Assembly: GCA_002345725.1 (NCBI GenBank)
Contig: DDWP01000020.1
Span: 1-64,000 of the forward strand
Reading direction: 5' to 3'
Length of the DNA: 64,000 nt
Source: Candidatus Shapirobacteria bacterium UBA2283
GTDB taxonomy: Bacteria; Patescibacteriota; Microgenomatia; UBA12405
Below are positions 39,594 to 49,600 of the stretch, piece after piece. Position 1 is the stretch's first letter. Each line of letters begins with the position of its first letter. Below the pieces are notes generated by a model. That model saw only the letters and a list, made by a program, of their open reading frames with translations, made no database searches and had not been told where the DNA came from. Made by a program: the position numbers and the translations under genes.

Positions 39594-40181
39594 ATGGCCA
39601 AATTTAAACCATCATTAGTAAATATTCGAAGAATGTTCTCGAAGATGAGAATCATCGTCAATACTGATGATGGCGAAGAAGATTACGACACAACCTTCTA
39701 TCCCAACGGTTTTACCGCTAACCAAATTTCAATCGGTAACGACAACACTGGCAGTAATGATGCTGGATTGAGATTCTTAAGACCACTACTGCCTAACAAC
39801 GTCAAAATAACTAAAGCCATTCTGCGAGTCAAGTCGGCCGTTAATTCCACTAAGCGCCCCATCTGGGTAATTAAGGGGATTAAGCAAGCCAGTACCTTGA
39901 GCTTTGATTCCACTCACCGACCATCACAGCAACCTAAAACGACTACCACAGTTGCCTGGGTCCCTGGAGCGGATTGGGTAATTAATAACTGGTATGAAAG
40001 TCCAGATATCAAAACGATTATCCAAGAAATCATTGACCAAACAGAATTTACCAATAAAGCGATTGGCTTGGTGATTGAAGACAATGCCAGTCCAGCCAAT
40101 AACTACGAGAACATCTGGGACTTTAACAGTGGAGCGGCTAACGCTGCTCAGCTTGTATTAACACTTGAACCAGATTTGTAA
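39594..40181 (+). CDS. DNRLRE-like beta-sandwich virion protein
   Basis: 195 residues. The body DGEEDYDTTFYPNG, ISIGNDNTGSNDAGLRFL, ITKAILRVKSA, RPSQQPKTTTTVAWVPGADW, WYESPDIKTIIQEIIDQTEF, KAIGLVIEDNASPANN repeats almost motif for motif in the downstream amidase protein. The pattern resembles DNRLRE-type carbohydrate- or matrix-binding beta sandwiches. A basic N-terminal tail precedes it (FKPSLVNIRRMFSKMR). Likely a surface-exposed virion domain that binds host surface glycans; this is inference. Confidence 0.6.
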   Translation: MAKFKPSLVNIRRMFSKMRIIVNTDDGEEDYDTTFYPNGFTANQISIGNDNTGSNDAGLRFLRPLLPNNVKITKAILRVKSAVNSTKRPIWVIKGIKQASTLSFDSTHRPSQQPKTTTTVAWVPGADWVINNWYESPDIKTIIQEIIDQTEFTNKAIGLVIEDNASPANNYENIWDFNSGAANAAQLVLTLEPDL

Positions 40182-40196
40182 GGAGGTGAAAAAAAT

Positions 40197-40511
40197 ATGC
40201 AAACAAATGATGCTGCGCTATTACAAACGATTTTAGAAGCCATAGTTGTCAGTCCCGACAAAGTGGCAGTTGAGCGAACAGTCGACGAGATGGGAGTTTT
40301 ACTTAAAGTCAAAGTCGATGAAAAAGATGCTGGAGCAGTGATTGGAAAAGAAGGTGCCACTATTGCTGCGATCCGAAAATTGATGGGCGTTTTCGGAAGA
40401 AAAAATAACGCTCGAATAAACATCAAGTTAGATGTTCCGCCCAGAAAGAAATTACAAAAGTATGAAAAACCAAGTATTGAAGATCAAAACCACGATACAG
40501 GAAAACTCTGA
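40197..40511 (+). CDS. KH-domain RNA-binding protein (KhpA-like)
   Basis: 104 residues. Residues about 8-75 match the KhpA/YlqC pattern: LLQTILEAIVVSPDKVAVERTVDEMGVLLKVKVDEKDAGAVIGKEGATIAAIRKLMGVF. The GKEG loop is the RNA-contacting GxxG motif. A basic tail (RKNNARINIKL, PPRKKLQKY) follows. KhpA proteins are host RNA chaperones; one inside a virion gene cluster is unusual. A strong AGGAGGTGA precedes the ATG. The 3' end overlaps the amidase gene by 50 bases. Confidence 0.8.
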   Translation: MQTNDAALLQTILEAIVVSPDKVAVERTVDEMGVLLKVKVDEKDAGAVIGKEGATIAAIRKLMGVFGRKNNARINIKLDVPPRKKLQKYEKPSIEDQNHDTGKL

Positions 40512-42117
40512 TGATGGCCGAGAGGTGGGCGTTTCGACTTGGTATGCAGATGGTAATGCCGGTAAGGTAATCACCTTCGGCAATTTTGACGGATTAAACC
40601 AAGCAGCAGCTCTTCGTTTTCGCGGAGTTAACATCCCCAAATTCGCCAAAGTCTTATTTGCCAGACTTAGACTAAAAGTGGCTTCGACTGATGATGTTGA
40701 CTTTCCGGTGTTATTAAAAATCAAAGGTATTAAGGAAGCTGATCCTCAACCATTTAAACAAGTAAGTAGACCGTCAACACGCACTGCGACAATCAATGGT
40801 GTCGACTGGGATATTCTCAAAAAATGGAACGCCAATGAGTGGGTTCAAACTCCAAATTTGAAACTAATCATTGACGAGCTTGTCCAACAAGCTGACTGGA
40901 AACCAGGCAACGCTATGGCGTTTGTAATCAGCGATGACGGCAGCACAACCGGGAATGCTAAAACCTGCTGGGATTCAAGTAAAGGTAAAGGTTACGAAGC
41001 GGAGCTGGAAGTTTATTACATTACTCCAGGTATCCATGAAGAAATCTCAATCATTAGTTTATCCGGTAACGACCGTGATGGTGAAGAAGATTATGACACC
41101 ACCTGGTTTTCTAGTGGCTATGCCAGTAATCGTATAAGCATTGGCAATGACAGTACAGGTAGCTGTGATGCTGGGCTGATATTCAGTCCGGTCAACATTC
41201 CTCAAGGCGCTGAAATACTTTCGGCTCGATTACTCCTAACGAGCGAAGCCCAATGGAATGCGATGCTGAACCTGCTGATTAAAGGCTTTGCCGAAGACAA
41301 TGCTCCAGTATTTGCCTCAAATGGCTCAAACCGCCCCTCTACTCGAACTAAAACAACAACCCAAGCCCAATGGACATTGGGATTTGGTCAGGGTGGAGTT
41401 TTGGTGGGTGAACATTGGGCTGCCCAAAGTGTCTATGAATCGCCAGAGTTAAAAGAAATAATTCAAGAAATTCTTGATCGACCAGATTGGGCAAAAAATA
41501 GATTAGGGTTGGTGATTGAGGATTATGACTCCCAAGCTGGAGCGGTTAAAAACATTTTCGATTCAAATCAAGATGGTGGTAAATATGGAGCAAAACTTGT
41601 TATTGCTTGGACTTGTGAGCGACGAGTGACATCAAGAGATAAAGACACTAAGGGTTATGACAAAGCAAATTACCCAGAATATATTGTGGTCCACCACTCT
41701 GCAACTCCTCGGGATAATACCCACTTTGCCACCATAAAAAAATCACATATTGGTTATGGCTGGGATGACATCGGCTATCACAAATGGATTGCAGGAGGAC
41801 TTGATGGTCTAGGGACTTTGATTCCTGGCCGACCAGAAAACAAAATCGGCTCCCATAACGACAGCAACAAAATGAACTACCGTTCCATTGGTATTTGTGT
41901 CTGTGGTAGCTTCCACTCGACCGGTGGTAACGAGCAACCATCAGCCGAGCAGTTGGCCACCTTACAGACACTTCTGGATGATATCCGGATGAAGCGCAGG
42001 ATTCCCAAAGAACGAGTCATGGGACACGGTGAGACACCGGAATCGACGACTGATTGCCCTGGTGATCACTTACTGGCTTATATCAAAAATTACCGGAAAA
42101 CCGGGTCATTAACTTAA
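40462..42117 (+). CDS. Virion-associated N-acetylmuramoyl-L-alanine amidase with two DNRLRE-like domains
   Basis: 551 residues. Two beta-sandwich domains (about 1-190 and 195-385) share the motif series DGEEDYDTTWFSSG, NRISIGNDSTG, STRTKTTT, YESPELKEIIQEIL, RLGLVIEDYDS with the gene at 39594. The C-terminus (about 404-551) is an Amidase_2/PGRP zinc amidase: IVVHHSATPRD (His ligand), GYHKWIAGGLDG, SIGICVCGSFH, and GHGETPESTTDCPG with further ligands. It cuts between MurNAc and the stem peptide. Location among head/tail genes and fused binding domains suggest cell-wall penetration on entry rather than lysis. Alternative start at 40432. Confidence 0.85.
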   Translation: MKNQVLKIKTTIQENSDDGREVGVSTWYADGNAGKVITFGNFDGLNQAAALRFRGVNIPKFAKVLFARLRLKVASTDDVDFPVLLKIKGIKEADPQPFKQVSRPSTRTATINGVDWDILKKWNANEWVQTPNLKLIIDELVQQADWKPGNAMAFVISDDGSTTGNAKTCWDSSKGKGYEAELEVYYITPGIHEEISIISLSGNDRDGEEDYDTTWFSSGYASNRISIGNDSTGSCDAGLIFSPVNIPQGAEILSARLLLTSEAQWNAMLNLLIKGFAEDNAPVFASNGSNRPSTRTKTTTQAQWTLGFGQGGVLVGEHWAAQSVYESPELKEIIQEILDRPDWAKNRLGLVIEDYDSQAGAVKNIFDSNQDGGKYGAKLVIAWTCERRVTSRDKDTKGYDKANYPEYIVVHHSATPRDNTHFATIKKSHIGYGWDDIGYHKWIAGGLDGLGTLIPGRPENKIGSHNDSNKMNYRSIGICVCGSFHSTGGNEQPSAEQLATLQTLLDDIRMKRRIPKERVMGHGETPESTTDCPGDHLLAYIKNYRKTGSLT

Positions 42118-42121
42118 AAAT

Positions 42122-42766
42122 ATGCAATTACAAGAATTTAGACAAGATCTCGATGCCAGAATGTCGGCCGCTAAAATAAACGGATTCTGGAAGCAGCCGG
42201 ACAAAGATCGCTGGATTAACAAAGGTATTGTCCGGGCGTGTAACTATGCCCGTTGGAAATTCTTGAGTAAACATGCCACTCAACTGGTTGAGAAAAACCC
42301 TAACGGAACTCTCAAAGAGAATTATTTTCTACCGTTTGACTTCAAACCAGGTGGATTCATAACAATCAAAGTTGGTGGAATTCCCCATCATAAAATCAGT
42401 GAAGACGAATATACCCAACAGACCTATTCCTATGAGCGAGTGGTGGCCATTATTGGTGACGAGTATCACCTTAATTTAAGTGAACTCACGGATGTTGCTG
42501 AAGGAGCGATCATCGACATTTATTACAAACGACGTCCAGTGAGATTGGTCGAGGATGATGACGAGCCAATTACTCCTGAAGAAATGGATGAACCGGTCGT
42601 CAAGTTAGCACTTTCCGTTTGTTTAACCAAAACCCCTGGTAAACAATCTGACTCCCAAAAAGAAGTAGTAGAGGCTCATACCATCCTGCAACAAATTAAA
42701 GATAGAGAGGATGAGGAACCAACCAGTGTCTATAAAGGACAAGCTGGTAGTTCCCGGTGGGAATAA
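42122..42766 (+). CDS. Putative head-tail adaptor protein
   Basis: 214 residues: helical N-terminus (MQLQEFRQDLDARMSAAKINGFWKQPDKDRWINKGIVRACNYARW), beta middle part (YFLPFDFKPGGFITIKVGGI, GAIIDIYYKRRPV), then a helical C-terminus (DEPVVKLALSVCLTKTPGKQ). The helix-bundle plus beta layout and the DRWINKGI segment recall podovirus head completion or adaptor proteins. Position between the lysin and the stabilisation-like gene agrees. Confidence 0.55.
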   Translation: MQLQEFRQDLDARMSAAKINGFWKQPDKDRWINKGIVRACNYARWKFLSKHATQLVEKNPNGTLKENYFLPFDFKPGGFITIKVGGIPHHKISEDEYTQQTYSYERVVAIIGDEYHLNLSELTDVAEGAIIDIYYKRRPVRLVEDDDEPITPEEMDEPVVKLALSVCLTKTPGKQSDSQKEVVEAHTILQQIKDREDEEPTSVYKGQAGSSRWE

Positions 42767-42771
42767 AAACT

Positions 42772-44232
42772 ATGGCATTAAACGCATATAAAATACAAGG
42801 TTTTCGAGGAGGGATCGCCGACGACCCCTATCAAGGAGTGCGTGAAGCATTCCGATTTGGCTATGGCTTAAATATCCGTGATGACGGCAACACCCTTAAA
42901 TGCAACCAAGCTCTCAAAGAAGATCTAGGTAGTTTGGAAGTAATAACGGATTTGATTCTGTTTTATGTCCCGGCATCCAACGGCAAACTCTATGGCTTTG
43001 GCGACTCTGGAAATATTTATTGTAAAGACACGGTCGATGATGCCTGGGCCCTGGTTTATCACGATGCTAATGGAAAAATAACCGGAGCTGCTGAGTACAC
43101 CAATAATGATGGTTCTGATAACTACATTCCCTACCTCTACTGGGCAACAGAAACCAAAGTCAGTCGAATCAAACTCTCTGGCACTTGGACTACTGATGTT
43201 GAGCATGACTGGGGTGCCTTAAACGGTGATCCCGCTTGGCACACGATGGTCGAAGCTCTAGGAGTGCTTCTTATTTGCGATGCTAAAGATCTGGCCATGG
43301 TTGATTACGAAGGAGCCTTTGCCGGTGGTATCTCTCCAGCACTTGATCTGCCTAAAGGACATCGTAATAAATGTTTGCTTGGACAAGATCAGTTGGTGAT
43401 TTTTGGCTCAACTAAAGGTGACAAAGTCGAAGAAGGCTGGCTCTGGACTTGGGACAAAATTCAACCCTCTTGGATTCAACGCCGAATGGTGGCAGAACGC
43501 GGTATCAACGCCATGATTCAAGGCGAATATCTTCTAATACAAGCTGGGGTCTATGGTGGGCTCTATTTCTGGGATACCGCCACCTTGATGCGAATCAAAA
43601 AGTTCCCCGGAGAAAATGGCTGGGTTAATCCGGGAGCCGTTTGTAACATGCATGGGCTCCCCTTATTCGGGCTGAATGGCTCAGATAAATGTGGCGTCTA
43701 TTCATACGGTCGACTGAGTAAAAACGATCCCTATGCTCTCAATCTAGAATACGTTCCTTCGCATGGCAAGTTGGCAGATGTCTCGATCGGTGCCTTGACT
43801 ATGTACACCGACCAATTGTTTGTTTCCTGGAAAGATGGAGCTACGTTTGGCGTCGATACCATCGATGTAACTAAAAAAGCTGAAGGTCGGTATGAAGGCT
43901 TGGTATTTGATGCCAATGAGATCTTTACTCAAAAAGGTTTTCGTCACATTAAGCTCGTCACTAAATCGCTTCCCAAAGATTCAAGTATCGAAGTGTTTTA
44001 TAAAGTAAACGAACAAACTGACTGGCAAAAAGCCACCATGGAAAACGGCAATGAAGCCTTTGATCAGGAAGGTAAAACCAAAGCCATATTTACGATTGAA
44101 ACCGGTGGAGACGAAGACGAACCAGATCGAGGTGAGGAATATGAAGTGGCACTCAACATTCACCCCGCTGATAACGAAACACCCGACATCAAATCAATTA
44201 TTACCTATTTTGAACCGATGGGAATTTTATAA
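42772..44232 (+). CDS. Putative tail-hub or head-stabilisation protein (beta-propeller-like)
   Basis: 486 residues from ATG 42772 (a GTG at 42757 overlaps the gene before). Repeated beta segments with Trp/Gly (LYGFGDSGNIYCKDT, PYLYWATETKVSRIKL, LLICDAKDLAMVDYEG, DQLVIFGSTKGDKVEEGWLW, YGGLYFWDTATLMRIKKF) suggest a propeller such as those of podovirus tail-needle base or stabilisation proteins. The start AYKIQGFRGGIADDPYQG is typical of this class. Function inferred from architecture and position. Confidence 0.55.
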   Translation: MALNAYKIQGFRGGIADDPYQGVREAFRFGYGLNIRDDGNTLKCNQALKEDLGSLEVITDLILFYVPASNGKLYGFGDSGNIYCKDTVDDAWALVYHDANGKITGAAEYTNNDGSDNYIPYLYWATETKVSRIKLSGTWTTDVEHDWGALNGDPAWHTMVEALGVLLICDAKDLAMVDYEGAFAGGISPALDLPKGHRNKCLLGQDQLVIFGSTKGDKVEEGWLWTWDKIQPSWIQRRMVAERGINAMIQGEYLLIQAGVYGGLYFWDTATLMRIKKFPGENGWVNPGAVCNMHGLPLFGLNGSDKCGVYSYGRLSKNDPYALNLEYVPSHGKLADVSIGALTMYTDQLFVSWKDGATFGVDTIDVTKKAEGRYEGLVFDANEIFTQKGFRHIKLVTKSLPKDSSIEVFYKVNEQTDWQKATMENGNEAFDQEGKTKAIFTIETGGDEDEPDRGEEYEVALNIHPADNETPDIKSIITYFEPMGIL

Positions 44233-44234
44233 CT

Positions 44235-45536
44235 ATGTTGACTGATTTAATACAAAAAGTATTTGGAAATAAGGAGGTTACCGATACTCCGTTTCCAGTC
44301 GTGCCAACTCACACTCATAACAGCATTGACTCACCAGCCCTAGCTCCTGGATCTGTTAGTACAGTCAATATTAAACCTAATGCAGTTGATGAAAGTAAGC
44401 TCATGGATTTATCGGTAACTGAGGAAAAGTTGGCTGAAGCAGCTGTCGCCACCCAAAAAATAAAAGATGATGCGATTACTGCCGCCAAAGTCTGGAAAGG
44501 AGGGTCAGTAATTACCCTCTCTGCCCAAATTGCAGAAGCGATTATCTTAACGGCACATATTCAAGACTTAGCGGTGAAATGGGCCAAGATTGGAAATCTT
44601 GAGGTTGGCAATAGCAAAATTATGGATGCAGCAATAAGCAATGCCAAGATTCAGGACTTATCAGTCACCAATGGCAAAATCGGACTTTTGGAAGTTGGTA
44701 ACTCTCGAATAATGAATGCTGCCATCAGTACCGCAAAAATACAAGAATTGGCCGTTGAGTGGGCTCAGATTGCAACGCTCGCAGTTGGCAACTCAAAAAT
44801 TATGGATGCCGCTATTAGTACGGCCAAGATTCAAAACTTAGCTGTCACTGATGCTGAAGTAAATGATTTGAATGCAGCCAAAATATCGGCAGGACTGATG
44901 ACCGCTGACAGGATTTGGGGTGGTGCTGGGTATTTTGATTACATCCAAGTTCGTGAATGTGGTACTCAAGCGGTTAATGTTGCTGGAAATATTAATAAAA
45001 CAGGAACCTGCAACTTTGCTATCCCTCACCCACTGAAACCTGGCAAGCAGTTAGTTTATACCGGAATTGAATCGGCCGAGGTAATGCTCGTCGAGCGCGG
45101 GAGTAGCCAACTCCAAAACGGTCAAAAACGAATTGATTTCTCTGATCACTACAAAGCAGTCAGTGATCCCAGAAAAGCGACAGCCTATCTCACCCCTCGA
45201 GAAGATTGCAAAGGATTACTACTCCTAGAAACCGCTGAAGACCACATCACTGTTAAAGAAATGAGTAATGGTAGATCAAACGCCAAATTTGATTACATTA
45301 TTTTTACGGTCCGTAAAGGTTTCTATGGATTTGATTTTGAACCAGAGGATCTCTCACTTCTCCAAAATGACGGTGAAGATGAAGAATCGTTCAAACAACG
45401 CTATCACGATCACCGGATCAAATTAATTCGTAAAAAAGGCGGTCCAGATATTGATACCAAAGTCGCTGAATTTCACCAAGCGTGGATCTCAACTCAAGGA
45501 AATAAAAAAGTTAATCAAAAGGAGGTGAACACATAA
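44235..45536 (+). CDS. Tail fibre-like protein with 30-residue repeats
   Basis: 433 residues. N-terminus HTHNSIDSPALAPGSVSTVNIKPNAV leads into a repeat region: units starting VGNSKIMDAAIS at residues 124, 154 and 184, each about 30 residues (VGNS-I-AAIS-AKIQ-LAV...), preceded by a partial unit. Such repeats form intertwined trimeric fibre shafts. The C-terminal part (from about 225) is a separate domain (YFDYIQVRECGTQAVNVAGN, ending in a charged helix). Probable receptor-binding fibre. Its end is followed by an overlapping TAATG start and the ribosome binding site AGGAGGTGA. Confidence 0.7.
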   Translation: MLTDLIQKVFGNKEVTDTPFPVVPTHTHNSIDSPALAPGSVSTVNIKPNAVDESKLMDLSVTEEKLAEAAVATQKIKDDAITAAKVWKGGSVITLSAQIAEAIILTAHIQDLAVKWAKIGNLEVGNSKIMDAAISNAKIQDLSVTNGKIGLLEVGNSRIMNAAISTAKIQELAVEWAQIATLAVGNSKIMDAAISTAKIQNLAVTDAEVNDLNAAKISAGLMTADRIWGGAGYFDYIQVRECGTQAVNVAGNINKTGTCNFAIPHPLKPGKQLVYTGIESAEVMLVERGSSQLQNGQKRIDFSDHYKAVSDPRKATAYLTPREDCKGLLLLETAEDHITVKEMSNGRSNAKFDYIIFTVRKGFYGFDFEPEDLSLLQNDGEDEESFKQRYHDHRIKLIRKKGGPDIDTKVAEFHQAWISTQGNKKVNQKEVNT

Positions 45537-46600
45537 TGGCAACAAAACAATTAGGCGGTTGGTATTGGCAACCAGAACAAAATAAAGCTCTCCGGTGGTG
45601 GGGTACTGACTCTGCTGGAAAAGATATTTATACCGAAGGCGACGAACCAAGTAAGCCCCAAACTGTATCCAATTTAAGCACGGGGTTAAGTACAATCGGA
45701 TCCGGAAACGTTTTGGGCTTTGACATGGGAACTCTCAACACTAAATTTCAAGATACCTATGGCCAGATTCAAGGGCTATCGACCGAACTAGAAGACTACT
45801 CAACCCGTCGATATGATGAGGAATACAGCAAGGCAGGCTTGAGTAAAACTAAAGATGAAATTGCAGCATTAGACGCTAGTATCGCCAGTGAGAAAAATGT
45901 CCGAGATGAATCAGTAAGCAAGGTTAGGAAAAATCCTGGCTACTCAGCTGCAACCATTACGGGCGAAACTGGAGAGGTCCAAAAACTGGCTGGCTCTAAA
46001 ATTGGTAATTTAATTGAAGAGCGAAACGCCAAAGCCCAAACCTACAATGCGACACTGGGTGAAATCACCCAAAAAGTAGCGACGGAAACTCAAGGTAAAC
46101 AAAGTAAGCTCAACAACTTGCGTTCTGATTTGCAGCTTATAAGCGGACTGGTTGATTCCTACAACAAAACCAGATCGACCGAGCTTTCGAGTCAAACCGA
46201 TGAAACACATTGGGAAAAAGAGTTTGAACTCAAACTCTATGGTGCCCAAACCGATCGAATGAAAACTGGTGATGGTGGTGGCACGTACGCTAAACAACAG
46301 GTTAAGGATGCCTTTGGTAATGTGACTGGTTTTTTTGATCCAGTATCAGGCCAAACAACACCTTATCAAACTGATTCTCAAAAACAACAAACCACGACCG
46401 TAAACGAAGGCGAACTGCGAAATGAAATTCGATCAGCCTGGAAAACTGGGCTATCAGCCGATCAACTAAAAACGAATCTGGCCAACGTCACGACCGATAA
46501 AGGCAAAAACGCCTCACAGGTCATTGATGAAGAATGGCAGTTAAAAACACAACCGGGAGTTATGGGCTTTCTAAGAAGGCTCTTTACTCCGGGGGTTTAA
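45536..46600 (+). CDS. Phage virion protein with coiled coil, unknown role
   Basis: 354 residues. The N-terminus is Trp-rich (LGGWYWQPEQNKALRWWGTD), followed by a long coiled coil (about 75-230: STELEDYSTRRYDEEYSKAGLSKTKDEIAALDASIASEK, KIGNLIEERNAKAQ, KQSKLNNLRSDLQLISGLVDSYNKTRS) and a C-terminal helical part (LRNEIRSAWKTGLSADQLKTNL). No family recognised. Placement before the giant polyvalent gene suggests an internal core or ejection protein. Confidence 0.6.
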   Translation: MATKQLGGWYWQPEQNKALRWWGTDSAGKDIYTEGDEPSKPQTVSNLSTGLSTIGSGNVLGFDMGTLNTKFQDTYGQIQGLSTELEDYSTRRYDEEYSKAGLSKTKDEIAALDASIASEKNVRDESVSKVRKNPGYSAATITGETGEVQKLAGSKIGNLIEERNAKAQTYNATLGEITQKVATETQGKQSKLNNLRSDLQLISGLVDSYNKTRSTELSSQTDETHWEKEFELKLYGAQTDRMKTGDGGGTYAKQQVKDAFGNVTGFFDPVSGQTTPYQTDSQKQQTTTVNEGELRNEIRSAWKTGLSADQLKTNLANVTTDKGKNASQVIDEEWQLKTQPGVMGFLRRLFTPGV

Positions 46601-46604
46601 ATTT

Positions 46605-49600
46605 ATGGACAACTTTTTAGAACAACTAAAGAAAAACATTACCTCGTCGTTTGCCAATACCAAACAGTCAGTGGGTGATATTTTTGGTAAGGCTCAAACA
46701 AGTCTGACTAGTCTGGTGCGTGGTGGTCAACAAAAAGTTGATGAGGTTATTAAACCACTGCAATACGATATCGCAATCTCTGGCCCAACAAGTGGAAGCT
46801 ACAAACCGTTCAAGAATTTATATTTGGAGACGGCAGCCCAAGCGTTAGGAGTTGGAGCTCGGGACACTGATGTTTTGGAGAGATTGCCCAGTGCAACTTT
46901 TGGTGCACTTAAGGGTGCTGGCAATGGATTAGGTGAAGCGTTGTCGTTTGGTTGGTGGAAACCAGAAATAAAGTATGCCGATGATATAGAAAAACAAGCT
47001 GGTGACATGACTGAGATTGAGTTCAACGTCTTGGGAACCATTGGAACGTTTTTGGTTGGTGGCGAATTGGTCCAAGGAGCTTTGCGCGGTGTGCCCCTTC
47101 TGGCACGGGTAGCAACTGTCGCTCCTAGAACTTTCAATGTGTTATCTACTGGGCTGACGTTTGCTGGACTCACTCAAATTCAAAAAGATGAAGCGCAAAA
47201 GAATGCATTACAGCGAGCAAAAGATTTTATGGGTGATTTTGCTCTCGGTGGAGCCTTCTCAATTGCCGGAATGAAAACATCATTTCTGAAGTCATCAGCC
47301 ATTATCGGTCCAGCAACTTATGTCACCTCACTTCTAAAAGGAGAGTCAAACGGTGATGCGCTTAAAGATACAGCAGCCATGATGGGGCTCCACTCCCTTA
47401 ATTTCGCGGTGGCTAAGTTTCTACCTAATGGATCAGAAATAGAAAATCGAATAGAAAAAGCGGCCAGTGAGCAGCTCAAAATAACAAAGGCTGAAGCCAT
47501 GGAGTATCTGGGCATTAGTGACAAAGCTACTGCTCAGGAGATGAAACAAGCCTGGAAGAATAAGGTGGTTGATATTACTAAGCGCTTCCCAGCTCAGGCC
47601 AATCAAACACCACAAGAAATGGGAGTATTTAATCAAGCTTGGAATACTGCCAACAGAGCCTATGAGTTTTTAGCTAAAGTCAGTAACCCAGAGGGTTATA
47701 CAGGGAAATCATTCGCTCAAGAGTTTCAAGATCTATATTACCAACTCTGGAGAGATGTTCCCGATAAGCGTTCTGCGATTGTCAAAGCCGTCCGTAGTTT
47801 ACCTGCGGGACTGTCAGTTCGGGCTACTCTTAATGATGGCCAGCGTAATGAAATTGTTTCGGCGCTTGGTGGTGAAGGGGCACAAACGAGACTGGGGAAA
47901 GTGGCGGAACTGACTGATGCAGATTTGGTGTCAGTGGCCATGGAAAACAAAATAAAAGTGACTCCTTCAAAACCCGCAGTCACTGAAGAGTTGGATATAA
48001 GCACTGAAACATATAAGCATGGCACACCTGTGCCAGATAAAATTTTGAAGGAAGGTTTTAGTTTAGTAAAAACAGGTGAAACGAGCGGTTATGGAGGTGT
48101 TATGGGTAGAGGTATTTACCTTGATCTCACTCCCGAAGGCGAAGGGGCAAAACTGTACGGTACAGTTGTTGATGCAAAGATTAAAAAGGGGCTGAATTTA
48201 TTCGAGTGGTCAGGAAAACTTGATGAATTGTACACAGAAGCTACAAAGTATGGAGATCCAGAAACAATAACCGATGTTTTACTTAAGAAGGGATATGACG
48301 GAGTAAAGGGATTGAATCAAATGGTGATTTTTGACCCAAAAAATGTCGTACCAGTTGTAGACGGAAAACCTACTGTCACCTCAAAAATATCTTTGTCACC
48401 ACAAGAACAAAAAGCTGTCAAAGCGGCCGAGATCCGAGATAAATATATAACACCAGAAGAAAAAGAATTGGCAGATGCGGAAAAGATTCCTAGTATCGGG
48501 GACATTCTCCAGTCATCAAGCTTTCAGGACAGATTACAAGGAAAAGTAATTGCGCCGACCACCCCGAGAGCTGATCAATTGAGAGAACCACCTTCCGGTA
48601 AACCGCCTCGTTCACCTCAGGAGATCTCCTTAAACGACGCCCCACCTTCACCTGAAGGCAGTGCCTTGGATGAGATCGATAAAATGGTTGGCAAGATCTC
48701 AACCGCAAAGTCGATTCTGGGAAATGTAAAGGATGCAATTCAATCTTTCCCACGAATGTTTACTGACCGCTTTGCTCCCATTAAACAATTTGAGGATCAA
48801 ATTACCAAACTTCAAGGACAGCCAATTGATATTGATTCCAGTCCATATGTGGCAGCCAGAATGTATGCTGGTCGCTTTGGAATTGTTGAGGGAAGCTTCA
48901 AAGATTTATATAACATCATACAGCCGGTTCGAAAGCTTCGAGCTGACTTTACTCGATTTGTTTTGTCCGAACGCGCTATTGAACGAGGAGAGCGAGGGTT
49001 TGATAACCCAAATGGAGTTACAAAGGAAACTGCAGAGCAAGCACTCGTCGAGCTAAAAGATAAAGTAGGTGACAAGGCCTTCAAAGCCTTCGAGCAGGTC
49101 GGCCAGGGAATTCAAAATTGGTCCATTAAATCAATTCTCCAGCCGATGAAAGATGCCGGAATCCTGGGTAAAGAAGCTTTTACTTCAATTATTGAGAACA
49201 ATAAAAAATGGATGCCATTCCATGTTTTGGAATATATGCCCTCAATTGAGCAAGCCGATCACATGGCGGTAGGAAGCGAAACGTTTTCAGTAAGTAAACA
49301 AGGCATCGTTAAATCTCTAGAAGGAACTGAGAAAATCATCCGTGATCCATTTATGTCGATCGTGGATAACCTGACAAAGTCGGTAAGTCTGATAGAACGT
49401 AATAAAGTAGCCCAGAAACTCATTGAACTGAGAAATAGCCATCCAGATACAGCTAAAGAGTTTATAAAGTTTTTACCGGATGGTCTGCGACCACCACCAG
49501 AATGGGAAGCGATTAGTGTCTTTATTGATGGCAAAGTAACCAAGTGGGCGGTTCCCAAAGATCTCTCAGAAGCCATGCATGCCCTGTCACCGGCTGAAAC

